DNA from: Diacronema lutheri
Lineage: Eukaryota > Haptophyta > Pavlovophyceae > Pavlovales > Pavlovaceae
Length of the DNA: 64,000 nt
Assembly (NCBI GenBank): GCA_019448385.1
Contig: JAGTXO010000005.1
Coordinates: 434,001-498,000, forward strand
Reading direction: 5' to 3'
Within the stretch, counting starts at the first letter, position 1. Each line of letters opens with the position of its first letter. The notes beneath the pieces are model-generated. The model did not search any database and was not told the DNA's origin. It worked only from the letters and a program-made list of their open reading frames with translations. Made by a program: the position numbers and the translations under genes. This document shows, piece after piece, positions 1 through 14,400 of this stretch.

Positions 1-3000
1 GTGTGGCCCCAGGTGCCTCGCGCCGAGGACGACGACATTGACAGCGCGGCCGCGTCCGCAGCGGGCCGCGCGGTGACGAGCGCGGACGCGGACGCGGCGG
101 TGGCGCGCGCGCGCAAGGCGCGCGCCGACGCGCTGTACAAGAGCGGCCTCGCCGCCAACTCGGAGGGCGACTTCCGCGCCGCGCGCGACTTGTTCGACCG
201 CTCGCATGCCCTCTCGCCGCACTGGTCGACGGTGCTCTCGACGGCGAACATGCGCGTCAAGCTGGGCGAGGTGGGCATTGCGGTCGAGCTGTACGAGGCG
301 GTCGTGAGCGCGTACGCGCGCGCGCAGTCCGGCGCGCAGTCCTGCGCGCAGTCCGGCGCGCAGTCCGGCGCGCAGCCCGCGCTCGCTCGCGCGGCCACCA
401 AGTGCAATGGCCGGCCGAAGGGCGCGGCAGCCGTGGGCGCGGCAGCCGTAGGCGGGGCCGTCGGCGGCGGCGGCGAGCGCGCGAACGGCGGAGCGCCGCA
501 CGCGCGCGGCGCAACCGGCGCGCCGCGCTCGGCTGCGCCGACGGCCGCGCCGCCCGGCGCGCGCCTTTCCGGTCTCGGCGCGCCCACCGCGGACCAGGCG
601 GCCAAGGCGCGCGCTAAGCTTGGCGAGGCGCGCGCGGTGCGCGACGCGTGGCGCGCGCACCTGATCGCCTCGACGTCGATGGACGCGGCGGTGGCCGAGG
701 GCGCGTCGGACGCGCGCGCGCGCCTCGCCGCGCTCTCCGCGCGCTCGAGCGCGGCCGCCACGTCCGCAGTCGCCAACGGCGCCAACGGCCACGACGATGA
801 GGCGACGCTCGCCGCGTCCGCGCTGCGCGACGCGCTGCTCTCGTGCGCGTGCGTGTCCGCACAGGCAGTCCTCCGCCGGCTGCTGCGGCACACGCGCCCT
901 CCGCTCGAGATTGAGGTGCTCGCCGAGCTCACGTCAGAGTTGCACGACGCCGCCATGCTGGAGGTTGGGTACTTTGGACCCGTCCTCGATGCGCACGTGT
1001 TGCCCGCGCGCGCTGCGGCAACCGGCGGCGCGCCCGGCGCGGCTGGCGGATTGGGCGGCGACGACGGCACGCCGGCCGACGCGCCGGTGAGCGCCGCGCT
1101 GATCGCGCTGCGCGTGTACGGCACGGCGTACGCGCAGGTCGCCGCCGCGTCGCTCAAGAAGCTCGGCGCGGCCGTCGACTCCGCCGGCGCGCGTCCGGGG
1201 CGGGCGGAGGAGCAGGTGGAGGCGCTCGAGCGGTCGCTGCCGCTCTGGCCGGCGCTCGCCAAGCTCGACGAGCTCCTCATCGCGCACGGCGGGCGGCGCG
1301 CCCCGTTGCTGCCCACGCACGTGCTCCTCGAGCCCCTTGCGCGCGAGTGGATCAACTACCAATCCGCGCGCTTTGCCAACCGACTCGAGAAGCTCGTCGC
1401 GGAGGAGACGTGGGCGCCGCTCGACGAGAGCGCATCCGGCGGCTGCTACCACGCGGCGTCGATCGTCGACCTCTTCTCGCTCTTCATGCAGACGACGAAG
1501 GCCTTCCTCGCGATGCCGCTGCCCCACACCGCCGAGTGGTCGCACGACATCTGCCGCGTCGCCGACCTCATCTGTAATCAGTATGTCAACAGGATGCTGC
1601 AGCAGGTGAGGCGGACCGGGGCGGAATGCACTCGACCGTGCGCGTGGGCGCGGCGCGCCGCGCGCGCCGCGCGGCGTGGCCTCGCGCTGACCAGGCGCGC
1701 CCTCGACTCCCCTCTGTCGTGCGCAACGCGCGCCAGCTTGGGCCGCGCTCTCGGCTCGTGCCGCCACGCCCACGCGCCGAGCTCGAGTGGCTTGACAAAG
1801 CCAAAGGTGCCGTTTGGCGAGGCGCGCTCTCAGCGGCCAAGCAGATGCAGCCGCCGCCCATGCCGCCGAGTGCAGTGAGCGCCGGTGGCGTGGCCGCGGC
1901 TGGCTGGAGCGGCCTTTTGCACCAAATCAGCGGCGTGGGCTCTGCCGCCCTCGCCGGCGCCGACGGCGCGAGCGCTGGCGCGGCGGGCGCGTCCGCGCAC
2001 TCCGCGTCCGCCGCCGCGGCCGTGCGCAAGCCCAGCCCTAGCAACGGCGGCAAAGGCGAGCGCGAGCGCGCCGCCGCGCGCGCGCCGCCGCGCGCGTCCG
2101 TGCCGGCCATGTGCGTGCGCATCAACTCACTCGTCTTCGCGCACTCGCAGCTCGCGACGCTGCGCGGCTTCGTGCTCGCCGCGTGGGAGAGGCTGCGTAT
2201 CGGCGACGAGCGCGACGCGCGCACGGGCGAGCGGTACGCTGTGACGCTGTTGCGCGCGTCCGACTCGACGCTGCGCATCGCCGCGCGCGAAGTGAGCATG
2301 CAGATGGGGACGCGCGTCTGCTTTGTCGACGCGCGTGAGCCCTTCATCGAGGCGTTGCACGCGCAGCCGCCGCGCGGCACAGGCGTGCGCGCAGGCGCGC
2401 TCGGCGCGCTGCTCGACGCGCAGCTCAGTCCCGCGCTCGAGACAATCCTTGCGCTCGTCGCGGAGGGACCAACGCGCACGCACGCGCTTCTCGGCATCTG
2501 CTGCGCCGCCGCGTCCGCATACGAGCGCGTGCTCCTCGACGGAGGTGCGCAACACGGCGGCGCGCACAGTCCGCGCGCACAGCTGCGGGTGCGGCCGCGG
2601 GTGCGCGCGGCGTGACACGACGCCGCCGCGCCGCGCGCCGGCCGTCGCCTCGCCGCCACCGCGCGCGCGCACGCGCCGCCGCCCCCGTCGCAGGCGATCT
2701 GCGCGTCTTCACGCCCGCCGATGCGCCCGTCCTGCGCGCGGACGCCGAGGCACTCTGCTCCTTCTTCGTCGCGCGCGACTGGCGTGGAGTGGCGCGGGCA
2801 CGCGCGGCGCGCGCACGCGCGCGTCCCCTGCGCCGCCTCCCCACCGCCGCCGCGCGTGCCGTGCGCGCCGCGCGCGACGCACGGCGTGCGCCGCCTGCGC
2901 TTGCGACATCACCGCCACCGTGTCCACCCCCTGCCCGCCTCCCTCCCTTCCCCTGTGCGTGCGCGCGCGCGCGCGCGCAGGGCCTGGCGGAGGACTTGGT

Positions 3001-3406
3001 CGAGGGCGCGACACGCCGGCTGCACGCCGTGCTCTCCCTCTTCGAGGTCTCGTCCGAGGCGCTGATCGCGCAGTACGCCGGCGCGCCTGAGAGCGACGCG
3101 CTCAAGGCGGTCACGCAGCTCAACCTCGCGCGCGTGCTGCTGCATAGGCCTGACGAAACTGCGCGCAAGTGGGTGCGCGACCGCGCCAAGCAGCTTGGCG
3201 AGCTGCTCGTGCGCCACGAGCAGACCAACGTTTTCGCCGACGAGCTGCTGTCGGACGACGCGGTGCTCGAGGTCGCCACACGCACGAGCGAGGCGCAGGC
3301 GCTGAGCGCGGGCGCATTGGACGCAGCGTCGCTCCCTCTGCCAAGCTCTGGGCGCGCGCCGACGGCCGCAGACCTCGCTGCTCGAGTGAACGTTTTCACT
3401 GTGTAG
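1..3406 (+). CDS. PATROL1-like MUN-domain (DUF810) trafficking protein, 5' partial
   Basis: The reading frame is open from base 1, so the start lies upstream. Residues about 35-105 look like TPR units (KSGLAANSEGDF). After a low-complexity stretch, the region ending with VADLICNQYVNRM resembles the MUN/Munc13-homology core of plant PATROL1-type proteins, which act in exocytosis and plasma-membrane delivery of cargo. Exon 1 ends at 1605 (CAG before GTGAGG). The next exon begins near 1737 or 1782 and ends at 2544. The third begins at 2694 and restores LLDGG-DLRVFTP across the join, a recognisable family motif. A further intron ends at 2980 (GCGCAG), with its donor near 2783 not fixed; the last exon starts GLAEDLVEG and ends at the TAG at 3406. 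Residues 105-125 hold a fourfold GAQS-type repeat. The family call rests on motif resemblance; the cargo is unknown. The gene converges on QPRT with 65 bp between stops. Confidence 0.75.
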
Positions 3407-3471
3407 TTCGGGCCTGGAAGGCTGGAAGGAAGGCACTGCTCCGCCGCCGGCCCGCCGCCGCGCGCGCACGC

Positions 3472-4476
3472 TCACCGCGCGCCCGGCATGATCTTGAGCG
3501 AAAAGTCGACGACGTCGTAGCCCTGGTGGTACGACTTCGAAATGATGTCGACGTGCACGCTCGCAAACTGGGTCAAATTGTCGACCGTAATACCGCCGCT
3601 CGCCTCGATCAGCACGTGCGGATGCGCGCGCTTGAGCTCGGCGGCGGCCGCCTTGAGCGCGTCGGCCTCAAAATTGTCGAGCATCACGATGTCCGCGCCG
3701 GCCGCCGCCGCCTCGAGCCCCTCGGCGAGCGTGCGCGCCTCAACCTCAATCTTGGTCGAGAAGCCCGCCGCGCGCCGCGCCTTTGCGACGGCCTGCGTGA
3801 TCGAGCCGCAGCTCCACACGTGGTTGTCCTTCAACATCACCATGTGCGACAGGTCGTATCGGTGCGTGTCCGCGCCTGGCGCGCGGTGGCCGCGCGCGGC
3901 CATCGTCCGGTGATGTCGATCCGGCGCGCGCGCGGCGGTGCGCGGCGCGGCGGCGCCGCGGCGCGTGGGCGGAGCGATGACGGCGCGCGGCGCACCTGCG
4001 ACAAGCAGCGCATACTTCTCTACCAGCCGAAAGCCCGGCGTCGTCTTGCGCGTGCCCGCGACCGCGCCCGCCCAGCCGGCCGCGCGCGCCTTTTGCACCG
4101 CGGAGTGCGCGCGCGTCGCGACGCCACTCGCGCGCGAGAGCGTGTTGAGCGCCGTGCGCTCGCCGAGCAAGAGCTTGCGCGCAGGGCCGCGCACAGTCGC
4201 GACGTGCACCTTGCTCGCGCCGTCGCGCAGCTCGATCGTGCTCCCCTCACGCATGTGCCACTCGACTTCGCATCCGCAGATCTCAAAGACCGCATCAACG
4301 AACGGGACGCCGCAAAGCATGCCGGGCGACTTGGCGAACAGGTGCGCGACCTCGGGCTTGTTGCCGACGACGAAGCCGCCGACATCGAACGCTGGCGTGT
4401 CCTCCTTGAGCCACGCATGCACCGAGGCCTTCCACTCCGTTGGGAGGAGGTCGACGAACGCGTCCTCGGACGCCAT
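3472..4476 (-). CDS. QPRT: Nicotinate-nucleotide pyrophosphorylase (quinolinate phosphoribosyltransferase)
   Basis: This enzyme converts quinolinate and PRPP to nicotinate mononucleotide, CO2 and pyrophosphate in de novo NAD synthesis. The N-terminal half carries LLGERTALNTLSRASGVAT and GTRKTTPG. The barrel half carries HRYDLSHMVMLKDNH, KIEVEARTL, DIVMLDN and IEASGGI, all classic family blocks. A 120-nt intron (3876-3995; GCAG before GTGCGC, ending CCAG) interrupts the gene and is free of stops. Removing it joins LLVAG to ADTHRYDL exactly as in the family and gives 294 residues, the normal length. The exons are complement(3472-3875, 3996-4476). There is no evident targeting peptide, so a cytosolic location is inferred. 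The gene lies head-to-tail with the upstream coiled-coil gene. Confidence 0.95.
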   Translation of the reverse strand: MASEDAFVDLLPTEWKASVHAWLKEDTPAFDVGGFVVGNKPEVAHLFAKSPGMLCGVPFVDAVFEICGCEVEWHMREGSTIELRDGASKVHVATVRGPARKLLLGERTALNTLSRASGVATRAHSAVQKARAAGWAGAVAGTRKTTPGFRLVEKYALLVAGAPRAVIAPPTRRGAAAPRTAARAPDRHHRTMAARGHRAPGADTHRYDLSHMVMLKDNHVWSCGSITQAVAKARRAAGFSTKIEVEARTLAEGLEAAAAGADIVMLDNFEADALKAAAAELKRAHPHVLIEASGGITVDNLTQFASVHVDIISKSYHQGYDVVDFSLKIMPGAR

Positions 4477-4605
4477 CGTGTCACTCGACTGCTGAGTGCT
4501 GATGCTTGGCTAGGAAGCGGCCCACTCCCTCTCGCCGGGCCAAGGGCGTGCCCGCACCCGTGCGCGTGGCACACGAGCGCCAACCGTCCGCTGCCGTCGT
4601 AACGG

Positions 4606-5892
4606 CTACGTATCGGCCGCGAGCGCGACCGGCGGATGTCGCGTTTGACTAGGATCGAGCTCGAGCTCGAGCGCCTGCGGAAAGGCGAGGATGCGCGCCA
4701 TGTTGCCGCCGCCGCGCGCGCCACCGGCGCCGCCGCTGCCGTCGAACGCCGTGCGCTGCCGGCTGTGCACCTCGCGCGATTTCTCAGAGAGCGTCTTCAG
4801 CTCGAGAATGCACAGCTGGAGCTGCGAGGTGAGCTGCGCGATGTCGCCGTTCTTCCGCTCGACGACCGCCTCCGCCTCGAGCAACTGCGAGCGCGCGGCG
4901 CCCGCCTCGTGCTCGACCGCCGCAATGACGCCCTCCTTGGAGCCCAAGTCGCGTAACGCTCTCGCGAGCCGGCCCTCGAGCGCGCGCACTGCCGCCTCCA
5001 GCTCCTCGATCATCGCCTTGTACTCCTCCTGCTGCACGCGGATCGCGTCTGCGCGACGGGGGCGGCGGGGCGGCGGGGCGGCGGGGCGTGGCGCGGCGGT
5101 GAGCGGCGGGTCGCGGGGGCGGCGGGGCGGCGCGGCGTGGCGCGGCGGTGAGCGGCGGGTCGGCCGAGCCTCGCACGGCGGCAGGCGCGCGAGCACGGCG
5201 CAGCTCGCACTCTCAATATCTCTCAAGCCGGCCTCTTGTCGCTGCTCCTGGTGCGCGCCCGCACCCATGCCCGCGCCCGCGTCCGCGCCCGCGTTCGCAC
5301 CCGCGTTCGCGCCCGCGCCGCCCGCGCGCGCCGCGTCGGTGCGGAGGCTTTCGATCTCCTTGCGCTGCACGTCGACCTTGACGTGCATGGCCTGCAGCTC
5401 GTTCTCGAGCTCGGCAATGCGGCGAGATTCGGAGCCGGCGCGCCGACCGCTCGGCGACACTGCCGGCCGCAGCGACAGACCCGCCGTCGGTTTGCCCGAG
5501 CCGAGCGAACCGATCGAGATGGTGCCGTCGTCATCGCGACCCTGGTCGGTCGCGCGCACCCGCTTGTCGCGCGTGAGCTCCTGCTCAAGCTGGGTAATGC
5601 GCTCGGCCGCGTCGTGGCGGAGGCTGTCAAGCTCCGCTTCAAGCTCGAGCACGCGCCCCTGGCAGCCCGCGAGCGCCATCTGCAGCGTCTGCCCAATGAG
5701 CTCACGCTGTCCCTTGCGTTCCTGCTTGAAAGAACGAATGCGCTCACGCGAGCGAACGAGCGCGCCCTCGAGCAGGCCGATCTCGTTGGTGAGCACGGCA
5801 TTGCCCACCTCAACCTCCGTCCGGCACGCCCTATCCGCGAGGACAGCGGACGCGCGCGGCCTGCCGGCCTGCGCTCTCTGCATCGCCCTCAC
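4606..5892 (-). CDS. Coiled-coil protein of unknown function
   Basis: The product is unrecognised. It consists of long heptad-rich stretches such as RVLELEAELDSLRHDAAER and ELENELQAMHVKVDVQRKE, broken by an Ala/Gly-rich linker with repeated GANAGAN units, and it ends in a low-complexity tail. A 162-nt stop-free intron (5049-5210) is inferred: the donor is GTGCGAG after an exon ending GATATTGAGA, and the acceptor is CGCAG. Splicing joins RDIE to the next helix (AIRVQQEEYKAMIEELEAAV) in phase and removes a GC-rich duplicated segment, GGCGGTGAGCGGCGGGTCG, present twice near 5092-5160. The exons are complement(4606-5048, 5211-5892), 374 residues. There are no membrane segments or catalytic motifs. 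A structural role in the cytoskeleton, centrosome or Golgi would fit but is not shown. Confidence 0.7.
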   Translation of the reverse strand: MRAMQRAQAGRPRASAVLADRACRTEVEVGNAVLTNEIGLLEGALVRSRERIRSFKQERKGQRELIGQTLQMALAGCQGRVLELEAELDSLRHDAAERITQLEQELTRDKRVRATDQGRDDDGTISIGSLGSGKPTAGLSLRPAVSPSGRRAGSESRRIAELENELQAMHVKVDVQRKEIESLRTDAARAGGAGANAGANAGADAGAGMGAGAHQEQRQEAGLRDIESASCAVLARLPPCEARPTRRSPPRHAAPPRRPRDPPLTAAPRPAAPPPRRPRRADAIRVQQEEYKAMIEELEAAVRALEGRLARALRDLGSKEGVIAAVEHEAGAARSQLLEAEAVVERKNGDIAQLTSQLQLCILELKTLSEKSREVHSRQRTAFDGSGGAGGARGGGNMARILAFPQALELELDPSQTRHPPVALAADT

Positions 5893-6066
5893 GTCAGTCT
5901 GTCGGGCATCACTCCCTTGTCATCCTTTCCGGGCGTGTTAAAAATTGAAACCAAAAACCCAAGGCTGCCCACATCATGGCAGCCCCATGCTCACTGCCCA
6001 TGCTCGCGGGGGGGGAGCGGCCCAGATCTGCGTCTGTATTCTACTGCTGGGGCGCGGGTCACGCGC

Positions 6067-9949
<3,883 letters not shown>

Positions 9950-10035
9950 TGGCATGTAACGTCACGTTCTACAGCTGGCAAAAAGTTAACATACCGTCGT
10001 GGGGAGGGAGGGGCGTGCGTCAATCCGCGGGCGCT

Positions 10036-11357
10036 TCACAGCGCGGACGGCGGTGCGCCCGGCCGCGCGGCGTCAAGGCCAAGCTGTGCAAGCAACTGCT
10101 CCGCCGCGTCGCGCGCGCTCTCGTAACAGCCGTCGAAGCGCGAGCCGTGCGCGCTGAACGCGTCGCCCGCGATGAGCAGCGGCGGCTCGCCATCAGCGCT
10201 GAGCGCGTGCGCCGCGCGCTCGGCGTGGATAGGCACGCGCACCTGCGAAAATCGCCAGAGTTGAGTCCGGCTGTCTGCCGGTGGCGGCAGTCCGGGCAGC
10301 AGCGCGCGCACGCGCTCGAGCAGCTCGGTGCCGACAACGGCCGTGTCCGCGCCATCGCGCAGCTTCGCGAGCGCGAACGGCACGCTCGAGTGCACGACGA
10401 ACGATGGCGGCTCGACGGCCGTATCGCGCGCATTGGCGTCGCCGCCATCGTTCGTCGCCGCACGCCGCTTGTGCGCACAGCGTGAGACGAAGACGATGGC
10501 GGACTCCTCCTCCTGCGGCGCGCGGGTGCGGCGGGCGGGGCGTGATGAGCGCCGCTGCGCGCCGCGCGCGCGCGCCGCTCGCGCCGCTCGCGCCGCGCCT
10601 TTGGCACGTAACGGCAATCCCATGGCAGGCGGTCGACGAACGAACGCGCCGCGTCGTCTTCGCGCGCCCAGAAGAGCGCGAGCGCGTATCGCGCGGAGTA
10701 CTCGACGGCGCGCAGGCGGTCGAGCAGGTCGGGACGCTCGCGCAGGCCATCGGCGACCGCACCGCCGAGCTCAAGCACCTGCGGCACCGGCATCGTCAGC
10801 ACAACCGCGTCGAAGATGTCATCCTCGGCGTCGTCGGCCGCGTCGGCGTCGGCGGCCGGCGGCGCGCGCGCAGCGCGCGGGACGCGCGAAACGCGCCATT
10901 TTGCGGCCGTGGCGCCGTCGGCGCGCGCGACGACGACGCGCTCGACCGCCGCGACGCCGCGCCCGAGCGACACGCGCGCGCCGCTCGCGCGCAGCAGCGC
11001 CTTGGCGACCGCGTTGAGGCCGGCGGGCGCAACCCAGTTCTGGCCGCCGCCGTCCGCGCCGCGCGTGCCGCTGATGCTCGCGCGCATCGGCAAGAGCACG
11101 CCCGCGCGCTCGAGCTCGGCGTAGAGCGCGCGGTGCGCGCCGGCGACGCCATCGACCTCGGTCACGTACTGTGCGCCCATGTCGGCGCGCCCGCCAGTCG
11201 CGTCGGAGCGCGCGACGCTCATCCGCCCGCCGACGCCGCGCGCCTTCTCCCACACGTGAACCTCGAGCTGCGGCGCGGCGCCGTGCAGCAGCCGCGCGAC
11301 GATCGAGCTCGTCACGCCCGCGCCGACGAGCAGCACGCGCGCGGGCGCATCCCGCAT
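10036..11357 (-). CDS. Renalase-like FAD-dependent oxidoreductase
   Basis: The N-terminus has a Rossmann dinucleotide-binding motif (VLLVGAGVTSSIVARLL) followed by the flavin motif WEKARGVGGRMS. These are typical of the renalase/NAD(P)-dependent amine-oxidase-like family, whose members oxidise aberrant dihydropyridine forms of NAD(P)H. The C-terminus keeps the second FAD-contact block ADGEPPLLIAGDAFSAHG. A 95-nt intron (10513-10607; TAC before GTGCC, ending GCAG) joins LPWDCRY to EEESAIVFVS in phase. The exons are complement(10036-10512, 10608-11357), 408 residues. The start is the first Met before the Rossmann strand. The gene diverges from the Derlin gene with 44 bp between ATGs. The exact substrate cannot be told from sequence. 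Confidence 0.82.
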
Positions 11358-11401
11358 TCTTCTCCTTAACCCGGCACGGTGTCCGGCGCCTCTCGGCCGC
11401 C
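11358..11401. promoter_or_regulatory. 44-bp divergent intergenic promoter, renalase-like / Derlin
   Basis: The ATGs of two back-to-back genes are 44 bp apart, leaving room only for a compact shared promoter. No TATA box is visible. Function is inferred from gene layout. Confidence 0.45.
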
Positions 11402-14400
11402 ATGCCTATCCGCGTGGCCGAGCTGCCGCCGCTCACGCTCGCGCTCACGCTGGCGTGCGCGGCGGTGTCGGCGGCGGCGGCGTGCGGGCGGTGCTCTGCG
11501 ACGGACCTTGCGCTCAGCTTTCCGCTGATCGCGCGCGGCCAGCTCTGGCGCCTCCTCACGCCGTTTGCGTACGTCGACGGGCTGAGTATGCGCTTCATGG
11601 CGCACCTCTACGCGTTCTCGCACTTCTCGGCGGCGCTCGAGGCGGGGTACTACGCGGGGCGCGGCGCGGCGTACGCGCTCGCGCTATTCGGCGGCCTCGC
11701 CGCGATGCTCGCCGGCTGCCTCGCCGCGCCCGACCTCGAGCAGCCATTCCTGATGACGCCGCTCGCCTTCTTCGTCGTCCGTCTGTGGGCGGCGGGCGAG
11801 CCGCACACGAGCGTCGAGGTCTTCGGCCCGCTGTGCACGAGCAGTACGATGCTGCCGTACGCGCTGCTCGGCGGGCTCACGCTCTTTACAGGCGGCGCCG
11901 CCGCAATGCCCGCGCTGCTCGGCATTGGCGCCGCTGTCTTTGTCGACTGCTGGCGCCCGGACGTCGCGCTGTCCGCGCCCGCGCGCGCGCCGGCGGCGGC
12001 GGCGGCGTCCGCGCCAGCGGCGGCGGCCGCGCCGGCGGCGCGCGCGCGCGCGGACGGGCGGCGCGCATTCCTTCTCCTCGCCGCGCTCGCCCTCGCGCTC
12101 GGAGGTTGGCAGCTGCGGCACGGCGCGCGCGCGCGCGGTACGGGCGGCCGCCATGGCGCGCAGCTCGAGCAGCTGCGCTGGGCGTTTGAATTGGACGGCG
12201 CGGATGGCGGGAACGCGTCGGCCGATGGCGGCGGTGGCGCGCTGGCGCCGCTGACGCCGCCTGCCGACGCGCTTGCTGAGCTGATCGAGCGTGCGCTCGC
12301 CGCCGCGCCGCTCGCGCCGCCACCGCCGCCGCCGCCGCCGCCGGCCGCGGCGGGCGACGGCGGCGCGGCGCCGCCGTCGGCGCCCGGCGCCGACGGCAAC
12401 GGCGGCGGCGGTGGCGGCGGCGCGGCGGACGACGGCGGCGGCACTGCGTGGGGCCCACGCCAGATCTTTGCACTTTACGACCAACTCTCTGCCGTTTGGC
12501 GCTCTAAGCAAAAAGCTCGAGCGATGAAACCGTCACTCTCCTCCGCGGCGGCCGCCGCAGCGCCGCTCGGCCGCGCGGCGGCGCATGCGGACGGCGAGCG
12601 ACCGGCAGCCGAGGCGATGGACGAACTCCTCGCGACGCTGCAGGCGCAGCTCGTTGACACGCTCGCGCAGTTCGACGTGCCCGACGCCATGACAGACATC
12701 GAGGTCCTCGCCTCCGTGCTGGGCGACGACGTGGCTGACGTTCCGGGCTACGCGGCGCGCGCTGCGGCCGCCGCCAACCGCACGCGCGCCGACGGCGGCG
12801 AAGCGGGCGGCGCGGCGGGCGGCGCGGCGGGCGGCGCGGCGGGCGGCGCGGCGGGCGGCGCGGCGGGCGGCGAGGCGGGCGGCGCGGCGGGCGGCGAGGC
12901 GGGCGGCGCGGCGGGCGGCGAGGTGGGCGGCGCGGCGGGCGGCGAGGCAAAGGTGCCGCCGCCCGCCTCCGCGGAGCTCGACGCGCTCCTCGACGTCGTC
13001 GCCGAGCACCGCCAGCACCAGCTCGTCGCGCGCGAGGCGCTTGCCTCGTTCCGCGCGCTCGTCGAGCGGCTGCGGCTGGAGGACGAGCCGCTCCGCGCGG
13101 ACGGCGGCGTGGACGGCGGCGTGGACGGCGGCGCGGACGGCGGCGCGGACGGCGGCGCGGGCGGCGGCGTGGCGCACGCAGGCGCAGGCGGTGACAAGGC
13201 GGAGGCGGAGGCGGAGGCGGAGGCGGCGGCGGAGGCGGAGGCAAAGTCCGACGTCGAGCTGGCCGCGCCCGCACCGAGCGAAGCGGCAGCGCGCGCTGCG
13301 GACATTTTGCGCGCGCTGCGCTTCGACCCGCACGGCGCGCTCGAGCCGCGCGACGTCGCGCGCGTGCTCAACGCGACGGTCTGCTCTTTCACGGTGCCCG
13401 CCGAGCTGTCCGACGCAGAGGTACTCGACGAGCTGCTCGCAAGCGCGCAGCTCGAGCCGGACGCGGGCGGCGGCGGCAACGGCGGCGGCAACGGCGGCGC
13501 GGCCGACGGCGCGGCCGGCGCAGCGAACGCAACGGCTGTCGCCGACCACCACCGACCGGTGCTGCATGCCGTCATTCGCGAGGCGCGCGCGGGCATGGCC
13601 GAGCGCACGCGCACGGCGGCGCTCAGCGGGCTCACGGAGCTTCTCGTGCGGCGGGCGGCCGCCGAACCCGCCGACGCCGTCGCCGATGCCGACGCCGCCG
13701 ACGCCGACGCGCCGCCGCTCGAGCGCGCGTGCGTCAACGCGGCCGGCGCGGCGGTCGCGTGTGGCGACCCGCCAGTGGCGGTGGCGGGTGCGGGCGCGCC
13801 AGTTGGTGGCGGTTTCAACTTCACCGAGCGGACGGTTTTACAGGCGTACGTGTTCGACTTGCTCAACGGCCTCGAGCCCGACGCCGACCTCGCCGCTGAG
13901 AGCGACGCGCAGCTCCACGCGCGCGTGCTCGCGATGCTCGGAGTGGTCGCGCCCGAGCCCGCGCCCGCGCCGCGCGCGCCCGCGCGCGTTGCCGTCGCCG
14001 GCGCGTCGCCCGTGTGGGACGACGCGCGCGCGGCGCCGCCGCTGCGCAACCGGTCGCTCGCGCTCGTGTGGGAGGCGGTGCGCGAGCATCGCCGGCAGCA
14101 GTCCGTGCAGCGCGCGCTGACCGCGCTGCGCGCGCTGCTCGAGGGGACGGAGGAGGTGCCGGAGGACGCGCGCGCCGACGCCGCCGCCGAGGAGGCGGCG
14201 GACGCGGCGGCGGCCGGCGGCGAGGGCGAGGGCGAGGGCGAGGGCGAGGGCGAGGGCGACGGGCAGGGGCAGGGGCAGGGGCAGGGCGGGGCCGAGCGAG
14301 CGCACGATGGCGACGGCGAGGACGATGGCGAGTTCGCAACGCCGCCGACGACCGCCGAGCGGCGCGCGGCGCGCGTCGCGGCCGCGCGCGCCGCGCGCGC